Assembly (NCBI GenBank): GCA_002197995.1 | Contig: NGZR01000005.1 | Span: 3,658,001-3,722,000 of the forward strand | DNA from: Gaeumannomyces sp. JS-464 | Lineage: Eukaryota; Ascomycota; Sordariomycetes; Magnaporthales; Magnaporthaceae | DNA length: 64,000 bases | Direction of reading: 5' to 3' | Part shown: positions 24,747 through 33,670 of the stretch, one piece after another | How positions within the stretch are numbered: position 1 is the stretch's first letter | Layout of the letters: every line of letters starts with the position of its first letter | Position numbers and translations under genes: made by a program | The notes under the pieces: generated by a model | Told to the model about the DNA's origin: nothing | The model's database searches: none | What the model saw: only the letters and a program-made list of their open reading frames with translations

Positions 24747-25767
24747 ATGGCGGACCCAAGCTTCAAGACGTGGACGGTCACCGAGCCGTACGTCGATCTC
24801 CACTGCGCCCTCGGCGAGGGGCCATACTACGAGAAGGAGACCAACAGCGTCCGGTTCTTGGATATCAGAAGAACCGGCTGCACTCCGTCTCACTCGACAA
24901 GGGGCCCGCGTCGGTGCAGACGACCGAGATAGACGTTCCCATCGGCGTCACGGCCGACATCGAGGGCGTCAGCCCTGCCGAGAAGATCCTCGTCGGCCTC
25001 AAGTATGGCATGGCCACTCTGGACCGCGCCACGGGCAAGTACGAGTACCTCGCCAAGTTCGCCGACGCCGACGCCGACGACGACAAGCGCCTCAGGGGCA
25101 ACGACGGCGCCGTCGACCCCCACGGCCGCTTCTGGATCGGCACCATGAACGACTTTTACCTGAATGGCGTCTGGCCCGAGGGTAGGCTCTATTTTTTTTT
25201 TTTTTTTTTTTTTTTGTCGCCTCCACTTACGTCTCTACGTCCGGAAGCTGACCATGGTTACACTTCACCGCCCCAAGGCTTCCTCGTCCGCTTCGACGGG
25301 TGCAAGGCCAAGGAGAAGGTCCTGAGCGACCTGACCATCCCAAACTCGGTCGGCTGGTCGCCCGACGGCAGGACCATGTACTTCACCCACACCACGGCCG
25401 GCACCATCCTGACCTGGGACTACTCGCTCGAGGACGGCTCGCTGTCTAACGAGCGCGTCCTGTACAAGCACGACGGGCCTGGCGGCCCCGACGGCTTCCG
25501 CGTCGACGCCGAGGGCAACATCTGGCACGCCTTCTGGGGCGAGGCCCGCGTCCTCCGCATCTCGCCCCAGGGCAAGGTCACGGGCGAGGTCAAGCTGCCG
25601 ACCAACAACGTCACATGCCCAGAGTTTGTCGGCACCGAGCTCTTTCATAACCACCGCTGGCGACGACGACGGGCCGGAGGAGAGCAGGAAATACGCAGGT
25701 GGTCTCTTTCAGAGTAGACGTCGGAGTCGCTGGCGTGCCTCCGTACAAGTTCAAGATGGACTCTTGA
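24747..25767 (+). CDS. SMP-30/gluconolactonase/LRE-like (regucalcin) family protein (three frame breaks)
   Basis: Two exons (24747-25181, 25278-25767) giving about 307 residues, the usual family length. The six-bladed-propeller metal-site motifs are all present: LGEGPYY near the N-terminus, RGNDGAVDPHGRFWIGTM, IPNSVGWSPDG, and GGPDGFRVDAEGNIW. Family members are soluble divalent-metal lactonases, so sugar-lactone hydrolysis is the likely activity; the substrate is unknown. The intron (25182-25277, GTAGG to CCAAG) contains a run of about 25 T. The frame breaks near 24865 (one base missing, before NRLHSVSLDKG), at the TTT 25643-25645 (one T too many, then TTAGDDDGPEES) and at the TTT 25707-25709 (one T too many, then RVDVGVAGVPPYKFKMDS). 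The start has a good fungal context (ACCATGGC). Three breaks could mean a pseudogene, but neighbouring housekeeping genes show the same defects. Confidence 0.83.
25182..25277 (+). other. Intron of the SMP-30 gene, 96 bp, frame-neutral
   Basis: Splice sites are G|GTAGG and CCAAG|GC. The length is divisible by three and the reading frame crosses it without a stop, so retention would insert 32 residues including a poly-Phe run rather than truncate the protein. Confidence 0.75.
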
Positions 25768-25935
25768 GAAGCCGTAGTCGATTGGCGCGTCTTTCTACTT
25801 TCTGACGGTCAAAGGGGTTTGAGGCAGACAAACTTCTCATGTAATTAGGTACTTAGGTGGGCCACGTATACGAAGCAGTAGCTTCCCCTCTCGGCAGCCA
25901 GTTCCGCATTTCCCTTTGACCACGGTTGACTCCCT

Positions 25936-26820
25936 TTACCGCAGTGCGTAGCTCTTGACTTGGAACAGCCCTTTCGGCATCCCTCGCTGGATCTCGTTCT
26001 CACCACTTGCAGTCCAGCAGCCTCGAACAGCGCCAGAAACTTGCTATCACGCCTGTTTTCGGATCGAGTGTCCTGTTAGAATGTGTATGCCCTATCCACT
26101 CTCTCGCGTCGGGTTGACCATTGACATAAATCTTGACCTACCGCGTGACGCTGCTGTCCAGCTTGTCAAAGATGTCGTCCTCGCCAGAGCTCAGGTTCTC
26201 CTTGACCACGATTAGTCCGTCTCAGGCGTCAGGCCGCCTTGCACCTCTTCAGATACCGGACGACCTCATCGTCGGTGAGATGGCCCAGACACCACTGGGT
26301 CCAGACGAGGTCGTATGTGACTCCGGCCTGGGGCTCCCACTCCTCCAGTCCGATGTTGGAGATGCCCCTAACCCCGGCGACTTCGCCCAGGGAGGCTGTA
26401 AACTTGGCGATGGGCTCTACCACGTCCACGTTCTTCGCGATGTCCAGGAGGAGACCCTTGGTGATTCTCCCGATGCTGCGTGGCGACGAGGGTAGGGGGT
26501 AGCAGTCAGCGTCAGTTTCTTGAATGCGTCAGATTTGACCCCGGGCAAAGCATAGAAGAGGAAAGACGACTGGAATGTGCTCACCCGGCACCTCCCTCCA
26601 GGGCAGACTCGAGCGTCCGCAGTCCCTGCTTTGCGCCGATTCCTAGCTTGGCCAGGAAGTTCTTGGAACCCTGTAGGTCGACCTTGGAGACGTAGGGAAA
26701 GCCGCCCAGCATGCCATCCAGATCGGCGCTCACGGCCTCCCAGTATTGTCTGCCATCGTCTGTGTTGATGAGCGAGTCTGGGGCCTGCACAGAGGCCGGA
26801 TCCGGTGGGGTGGTGGTCAT
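25936..26820 (-). CDS. Alpha-N-terminal protein methyltransferase (NTM1/Tae1/METTL11A family; frame breaks)
   Basis: Three exons (26820-26585, 26475-26142, 26052-25936) giving about 228 residues, normal for the family. The N-terminal block (GRQYWEAVSADLDGMLGG) is diagnostic. The SAM-binding motif I (GGAGIGRITKGLLL) is interrupted by intron 1 and restored by splicing. DLVWTQWCLGHLTDDEVVRYL carries the conserved peptide-substrate region, and the C-terminal half reads IVVKENLSSGEDDIFD. Family members add methyl groups to the alpha-amine of X-Pro-Lys N-termini, including ribosomal proteins. Introns are GTGAGC...GCAG and GTAGGT...ACAG. The frame is disturbed near 26216-26235 (after RCKAA; net one base extra, probably two small indels) and near 25995 (one base missing, before QRGMPKGLF). 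It is tail-to-tail with the SMP-30 gene, with 168 bases between the stops. Confidence 0.87.
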
Positions 26821-27604
26821 CGGGCTATTCGAGGGGGAAACAGATTTGATCTCAATTTTTTTTTGTGAAAGAAGAGGAAATTAGATGCTAATTGGGACCG
26901 GCTAATATTGGATTTGACAGTGGAGAGTTATTCGCTCCTGGTGCAAATACTGGGTTCACTCTGGCAACAAGAGCGCGGGGACTCGTGTGTTGTGCGAGGC
27001 TGAAGTGTCAAAGTCTGATATTGCGTTCCTATATGGAGGGCGGGTATTCTTGACTGCATGAGTGTGGTCAGCTCCTGCCTTGTGCCAACGTCTCTTCCAC
27101 CACCCGTTCCCACACTGCGCGCGCGGGCCAGTCAATAGAGATTTGAGGAGCAGAGAAACTCGGTGCCATGCGGAGATGGCAGCTGTCCGCACCTGTCCAT
27201 ATTTAGAGCAAGTGAGAGAGAATACCAATCAATTTCAGTTTGTTTACACCGGAGAAACCAGCCAGACTGCGCGTCCCAGATAATTGATGCCTTCGCGACC
27301 TATCGAAGCACCACAGAACGCCTTAGTTGTCTGAATAACCTGCACCATCAACTGTCCGCAGCGCCCGCCCCACAATCGCGCTATCCTATCGCTGCGAGCC
27401 TGCCCCACACCGCAGTAATTCAGTCATTTTTTTCTTCCCTGGTTGCTGCCTGCACGGGCAACAGTTGAGAGTTCGAACCTCACATTGATCCTGCTCAACC
27501 TCAACTTTCAGGTGGTTGGCATCATCTTATGGCATCACGCAACACGTGTCGACCTCTCAGGGTCATGCCAGAACACCTGCCTATTTTAACCCTCTCTCGC
27601 CACT
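26821..27604. promoter_or_regulatory. Divergent promoter region, NTM1 and repeat-protein gene
   Basis: About 780 bases between divergently transcribed starts. No further gene is seen. No specific binding site can be supported. Confidence 0.4.
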
Positions 27605-30511
27605 ATGGCGGCCTCTGACCATCAGGCGGCTGAAAGCCGCGATGATGGTGACTGCGACTCTCTGTTCGGAGACGAAGGTGGAGACGGCACTGGCCCTGAC
27701 GGCGACTTGGCATCGCTCTTTGGTGATGGAGATGCTGGCGATGATCTGGAGTCCCCCTTTATGGACACCGCATCGTCCGCACCGCTCACCACGCCGACGA
27801 GCGCCGCTCCGTCCGTCTTGACCTTTCCATCCTTGCCTACGTCCTCACGCGAAACATCGCAGCCAGCGCAGAAGCCGCCGTCGCCGTCGCTGGCACTGCC
27901 CATGCCGGCGCCCCCACCTCCCACGGCCACCCTCTGTCTTCCTCCCGCCCTCACACCGGGAGCGTCCCAGAGTCCGGAGCCGCAGCTTACTTTCCCAACA
28001 CTATCTCCTGGAGGCGCGCGTGCTCCGGGACAATCTGACGTTAGTACCCAAGACGAACTTCAGTTTGACGACCACAACCTTCTTGGTGTGGACGACGACC
28101 TGGAAGTCACCAGGTTGTTGGAAGCCGAGCTCAATGGCGTCGAGCTCGGGCAGCCGCAAGATCCCCTAGTTGACTTTGCAACGTCAGAATCAGGACCCGC
28201 CCGTGACGATCAAGCATGTCCGGACGATGCCGTCGGCTCCTTTAACCCAGAGCTCCCCCTAGGCTTCATGGATCAGGTCCTCAGCTCCGGTCTTGAGTTC
28301 GATCCTAACCTCGGTCTCGGTCTTGATCTTGACTTCAATCCTAGCCTCGATCTGGGCATTGGTCTTGACTTCGATCCTAGCCTCGATCTCGGACTTGGTC
28401 TTGACTTCGATCCTAGCCTTGGTATCGGTCTTGGTCTTGATTTCAATACTAGCCTCGATCTCGGTCTAGATCTTGCCCCCGATCCTACCCTCAATCTCGG
28501 TTTAGATCTCGGGTTTGATGCTCAACAGGTAGACAGCACTTTCCACGACCCATTCAGCATCGGACAAGACCACACGACGCCAAGCGCACCTGCTCTATCA
28601 CTGAATACTGCCCACGAGCCCCAGGGCCCGGCCAGAACGTACCCGGTAGTGCGCGAGTGTCCTCGACGGATAGATAGGCCCGAGGATGACCCGATGTGCC
28701 TCGTCAACTTTATCACGCTGAGTACGCCATTTTCGCTTTTTTTTTTTTTAATTTTTCCTTTCATTCTTTTTCTTTCCTTCCCACCTGGTTGATTATTTTT
28801 TCTCCTCTCCGGCCGCTTTCGGTCTTTATAACAGGTCCAGTATCGCTTACTGATTTATGCTATAGGCTCCGACATGCCGGCAGCCGAGCTTCGTGCTCGG
28901 ATTCGCCTTGACTGGAATTCTGCCAAGGCCCTGACGAATGACTTGGAAGCGTTCTTGCGACTTCCGGAGTACAGTCTCCGGGTGGAGAAAATTCTCAATT
29001 GCGAGGAGAAGGATCACAAGAAGCACCGGATGGTCAGCCTTGTTCTTGACTTCCTTCGCTGCGACGGCCGGGGCGAGAAATACTTTGGCAAGGCCGGCTG
29101 TGGGAATGATGGCTCTCACATATCCCCTTTATGGCCCGATGACTCTTCCAGGTAAGTGCTCCCATGCTACAAAAACGTTCTCGTCCATTGCTGAAGCAGT
29201 TGCGGAGCTGTGACTAACGTTTATTCTGGTTAGGTTGGTCTGCGATTTCACCGTTTTCGTTTACCGCAACATCAGGAAGGTCATAAATGGGGTCCGCCGG
29301 AAGGGGGGAACAGGAAGGCTGGGCTGGAGCAGAACGATGTGCCTCAGCAAGAGAACCAAGGCCCTTTGGAATTTCAGTTCCAGTTTGATTCGGCACTCAC
29401 ACCAGCCCATTTCGAAAGGGAGCTTGGTGTAACCGCCAACCCAGATCCTCCTGCTAAACGGCCCACGGAGCTTGGTGTAATCGCCAACCCGGATCCTTCT
29501 GCTGGGCAGCCTATGGAGCTCGGTGTAATCGCCAACCCAGATCCTTCTATTAAGCAGCCCATGCAGACAGCGACCCCCGCAATGGAGCCTGGCGGAAGCG
29601 ACATGCCAGGTTCTCTGAGCAAACAGCCCCCACAGACAACGGCTTTCGTAGTAGAGCCTGTTGGAACTCTGGAGAGGAAGCGTGGTGGAAGCGACACATC
29701 AGATCGCCCCAAGAAACGGTCCCAGCAGACGGTTTTCGAGAAGGCCGCGGCTTTGAAGCTTTCCGGTGCTTTAGAGAACGCTACAGATTTCGAGCGGGCT
29801 ACGGCTTCGAAGTTTTACATCGGGATCGGAGGCCCTTCGGTGCCCAAACAGCCCGTGTCTTTCAAGCAGCCCACGCTTCTCGAGGATCTTACAGCCATCC
29901 AGGAGCCCACACCTCCTAGCAACGAACCCGAGCCTCTCGGCCAGTTGGCAATGGTCCCCGGGGATCCCGGATCTTCCGCAAAGCAATCCGGCGCAAACCC
30001 TTCTGCGTCTTTCGAGCAAACGGGGGCTTGTGATCAGCATACAGCTGCCAGGCAGATCGCACCTTTGCAGTTGCCTACGACCCCTGGAACGCCCACACCC
30101 CCCGCGGAAATCAATCTCGAGCAGCCCGGGTGTCCCAGCAAACAGCCTGCTCAGCCCCGGGAACCTGCGCGGCCTGGAAATCGGACACCGAAGCTCGGAG
30201 CCCGCAGGCCGTTCCCGCTTTCCAAGCTGACGTACTCGATCTGGTTCGTCGATTCCGACTCGAACTGCAAGATGCCCGTGCTCAACCTGCGCAAGAAGGC
30301 GGGACTATGGAAAGAAGGCTTCTCGAAAGTCCACAGCCACTGCTTAGGCATAGGCCTCAAGCCCGTGATCGAGATTCTTACCCCGTCCGGCTTCGTGACT
30401 GTGAGCGGTGCGAAAAGCTGGGACGAGGCTGTCAGTGCGGTTTGCCAGGAGCCGATGATGGAGGGAATTGTCAAGGTGCGCCTATCGGAAAGGACCATCG
30501 CTATGTCCTAG
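27605..30511 (+). CDS. Large unrecognised protein with two different tandem-repeat blocks
   Basis: I do not recognise this protein. Three exons (27605-28721, 28866-29151, 29234-30511) give about 893 residues. The N-terminus is acidic, with two SLFGD modules (near residues 19-42), then a Pro/Ser/Thr-rich stretch. Residues about 236-307 are an imperfect 12-residue tandem repeat of the type LGLGLDFDPSLD. After intron 1 comes a compact helical-looking region (AKALTNDLEAFLRLPEYSLR, HRMVSLVLDFLRCDG) continuing over intron 2 into CDFTVFVYRNIRKVINGVRR. Exon 3 carries a second repeat, three 16-residue copies starting ELGV(T/I)ANPDP at 29420-29563. It ends with a non-repetitive possible domain (LTYSIWFVDSDSNCKMPVLN, IEILTPSGFVTVSG). 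Both introns have good sites (GTACGC...ATAG, GTAAGT...TTAG). The only break is the G run 29303-29308, where one more G joins the frames. The acidic and repeat character would suit a nuclear or scaffold protein, but this is a guess. Confidence 0.65.
28303..28520 (+). repeat. Coding tandem repeat, about 36-bp period
   Basis: Imperfect copies of a 36-base unit encode LGLGLDFDPSLD-type 12-mers (about six copies), with hydrophobic Leu/Ile-Gly and acidic Asp-Phe-Asp positions conserved. Confidence 0.8.
29420..29563 (+). repeat. Coding tandem repeat, 3 x 48 bp
   Basis: Three consecutive 48-base copies encode ELGV(T/I)ANPDP(P/S) followed by a variable six-residue end. They are unrelated to the repeat in exon 1 of the same gene. 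Confidence 0.85.
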
Positions 30512-31076
30512 TGCTTCTGATGCGTGTTGTTTCTTGTAACCCTTCCTCTTTCTTTTCATCTTTGTTTCTACTCAAGGATATGACGACGTCTCGGATTTTT
30601 TCTTCTTTTTTTCTGCTTCTTTTTCTTCTCATTGCAGGGTGGGTGCCCTCGGCGTTGAGGTTGATGGTTGTGCATGTTAGGGATGGCGCCGGGGCCTTTG
30701 TCAGTTGTTTGATGTATTGCTTGCTTGGACTTGTACTTTTGGCGATGAAATTTTCACAAGCACCCCTACGAAGTTGGCACCAGCATCATCGGTGATGCAA
30801 AATAGGAACAGGTTTACGATGTAATCGTCTGCCATCACCTGTGCGACGTTTTGTGCCCAATATCGTGTTTTTGACTAGCAGTGTTCCATTATGAGGTACC
30901 AGGTACCTGTCCGATCATGTGGAGTCCAAAGCACTGTGGTGGGGGCGAAAACCTAAGTTTGCATGCTCCAGCGGAGGTAGTTTAGCAAAGGCATATCATG
31001 TAGAAATACGTCACTCGTCGCGGTCTTCCTTCACGGTCGACAACAATAATCCATCGACGTCGCCGGCCCATGCAAT
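30512..31076. other. Intergenic, no gene seen
   Basis: 3' flank of the repeat-protein gene and promoter of the NFKBIL1-like gene. Pyrimidine-rich at about 30540-30640. Nothing else is supported. Confidence 0.5.
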
Positions 31077-31584
31077 ATGGATAGGGATCGCCCGTCTAGA
31101 CGGGCTCACATCCTATCTTCGATCAATCCACTTCGCGAACCAGACCAGCCTGTCTCGCCACACAAGCAAGACCCGCCTCCCTCGCCGTCGCCGCCTCGCG
31201 AGCGCCAGCATCGGGCAGAGCGCACCGACGAAGCCGATGATGATGATGACGGCTACGGGCCCGCGGACCCGGGCAAGAGGCACAGCGAAGTCGGGCCGGA
31301 GCGGGAGTCGCCGCAGCCGTCAGACCGAGGCGCCGCCGACGGCGCGTACTCGAGCAGCAAGCCCACCAAGTTCCGCTTCAAGTCCGAGAAGCGCAGCCGC
31401 CACCGCCGCTACTCGATGGACGACCCGCTGCTCAGTGTGAAGTCGCGCAGCCGCCGCCCGAAGAGGCCCGAGCGGGACGAGGACGAACGCTCCCACCCGA
31501 GCCACCGCCGCCGCCATCGCGACGAGGATGCCGCGGACCGCGACCACGACCATGGCCACCGCCGCAGCCGACACGACGAGCACC

Positions 31585-31626
<42 letters not shown>

Positions 31627-32550
31627 GCCGCCGCCGCCGGTCTCGGGGCCACGAGGACGACCAGGATGAGGGCAGGTCGTCCAAGCGGCGACGCCGGGGG
31701 CGCAGGGGCAAGAAGAACAAGCCGGAAAGGGAAGAGCAGGAGCCCGAGGACCCGTTCGCGCCCCCGCCGCTGGACGCGGACGCGGCGTTCCGCGAGTCCC
31801 TCTTCGACGCTATGGCGGACGACGAGGGCGCGGCCTACTGGGAGGGCGTCTACGGGCAGCCGATCCACACGTACGGCCCGCCGGCGGGCGGAGGCGAGCT
31901 GGAGCGGATGACGGAGGACGAGTACGCCGACTACGTGCGGCGCAAGATGTGGGAGAACACGCACCCGGGGCTGGTCGAGGCGCGCGACCGGCGCGAGCGC
32001 GAGCGGGCGCGGAGGAAGGAGGAGACCGCCAACGACGACGACGAGGCGCGCCGCCGCCGCCGCAGGGAGAGGCGGCTCGCCGAGGAGATGGACGGTCGCT
32101 GCGGCGCGGCCAGGAGCGGAAGCGCCTCTTCGCCTGGGCGGCCCGGTGGCGCCAGTACGTCGACGCCTGGGCCGCCGGCGGCGTCGTCGCCAGCAGCGAC
32201 GGTGGGACGGCTCCTGCTGCTGCTGCTGCTGCTGCTGCTATCGCCGCCGATGTGTGGCCCGTCGAGAGCGGCCGGAGGGCCGACATCGCCGAGGCGGCGG
32301 TGCGGGAGTTCTTTGCGCGTTGCGCCGACGCCGTCGCCGCCACGGCCGGCGGGGAGGGGGAGGCCGAGGGGAGGACGGGAAGAAGGCGGACCTGAGGTCG
32401 CGCCTCAAGGACGAGAGGGTCCGGTGGCACCCGGACAAGGTGCAGCAGCGGCTCGGCGGCAAGGTTGACGAGGCGCTCATGCGCGACGTCACGACCGTGT
32501 TCCAAATCGTGGACAAGCTGTGGACCGAGACTCGGGCCTCGAAGATGTGA
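31077..32550 (+). CDS. NF-kappa-B inhibitor-like protein 1 (NFKBIL1) family protein (two frame breaks)
   Basis: A single exon of about 491 residues. The N-terminal half is Arg/Ser/Asp-rich, like splicing-associated proteins, with a 13-Ser run coded by AGC repeats (about 31587-31624). The conserved part begins DPFAPPPLDADAAFRESLFD and continues TEDEYADYVRRKMWE. An Arg/Glu-rich helix leads into WAARWRQYVDAW. The C-terminal J-like end (RVRWHPDKVQQRLGGKVDE, then DVTTVFQIVDKLWTETR) is typical of the fungal NFKBIL1-like family. The HPDK resembles a DnaJ motif, so automatic annotation may call it DnaJ-like. One base is missing near 32093 (then RSLRRGQERKRL) and one in the GGGG at 32368-32371 (then LRSRLKDERVRW). 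A poly-Ala run (GCT repeats, about 32212-32240) lies between. The human relative is linked to pre-mRNA splicing; the fungal role is inferred only. Confidence 0.8.
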
Positions 32551-33670
32551 CCTCGAGCCTCGAAGACTTGACCTAGAGACTTGCGCCGTCCTTTGTTCGC
32601 ATACGAGAGCGCCCACCCATGTTTCTGAGGGTTTTGGAATTTCGTTGATTTGCTATGGTTTGTTACGGGAGTTAAGCGGCTATACCCAGGGCGTCTTTTC
32701 TTATACTGCTAGAACTCACGGGTTTCAAACTGGCACGAAGGGTTGGTTGTATGCATCACCCTTCCGTGATTTCACGCGCTAGAGCACATGAATGCACGAC
32801 AAGTACTTTACGATGGCTAGGAGATCTGAACAACAAATGTCTATGATACAGCGGTCGCTTGCCAAGTTGTCCCTCGACAGTTTTGTTGGCTATTCCAGGC
32901 CTGACTGTCATGCGACGTTACTTGCTGCATGCCCCGTATACGACTGCTTGTATTGTGTTTGGTGCCAGATAGAGGTAGGTGGATATCAGGTTCTTCCTGT
33001 TCTCTGCCCACAGACTGGCTACTATCTCCTCAGTTCTAGTTTCTGCGCCAGGGCAAATAGCAAAGGAAAGTCACTGCAAACAAGGGCGGCTCGTTTTTTT
33101 TTTTTTGTTTTTTTACTGACGTTCTGTGCGCGTTGGTGAAACGTCGTCACGCATCGGGCCTACAGTACCCACACAACAGAAGACTCTCGCATAAAGCCAG
33201 GGCCCAGCCTTGGTCTCGGATGTGCATTTTCCCCAGACCAGGCATCTGGCTGCAACTGTGGCCGTCTTAAAGGGGTTAACCCACGCCTATCCATGTCGGG
33301 GTGTGTGCATATATCCATGCATGCCAATTAAACGACCTGCATGTCGACCTGCAGCCGCACACGGGAAAACCAAGGGGCGTGGGTCCCATGATTTCCCCTG
33401 AGCTGGGACAAACCGTTTTCCCCATAGGAACAACTCTATTTCGACCTCCCTCTCGCCCCAGAGATCGCCCCTTTTGTCCCAAACGGGCGAGATGCAGCCT
33501 TGCCTCTGCGGCAGTCTCGACGGGAAGGCCCACCGACTCCTTGTCTGCCCACCCTTTTTGAGACGCTGTGTGGCGCTATCCTAGATAGGTAGACTGCAAG
33601 AAACGCACATGACATGCAGGCTGACTTACTACCATCTTGAGACTAGTAGCTTGCTGCCAAGGCCACCTTT
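32551..33670. other. Intergenic between convergent genes, no gene seen
   Basis: 3' flanks of the NFKBIL1-like and Sin1 genes. A T-rich run lies at about 33092-33112. Open frames are short and unconvincing. Confidence 0.5.

Noticed and set aside
24747..25767. SMP-30 gene as a true pseudogene
   Set aside because: It has three frame breaks, but all propeller motifs survive and neighbouring essential-type genes show the same kind of breaks, so sequence error is favoured.
27455..27490. tRNA T-arm-like sequence (AGTTCGAACCTC)
   Set aside because: The T-stem has a mismatch and no acceptor, D or anticodon arm can be drawn around it.
31320..31964. 214-codon minus frame rich in Ala/Val opposite the NFKBIL1-like gene
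   Set aside because: Antisense shadow of a codon-biased coding region and its AGC repeat.
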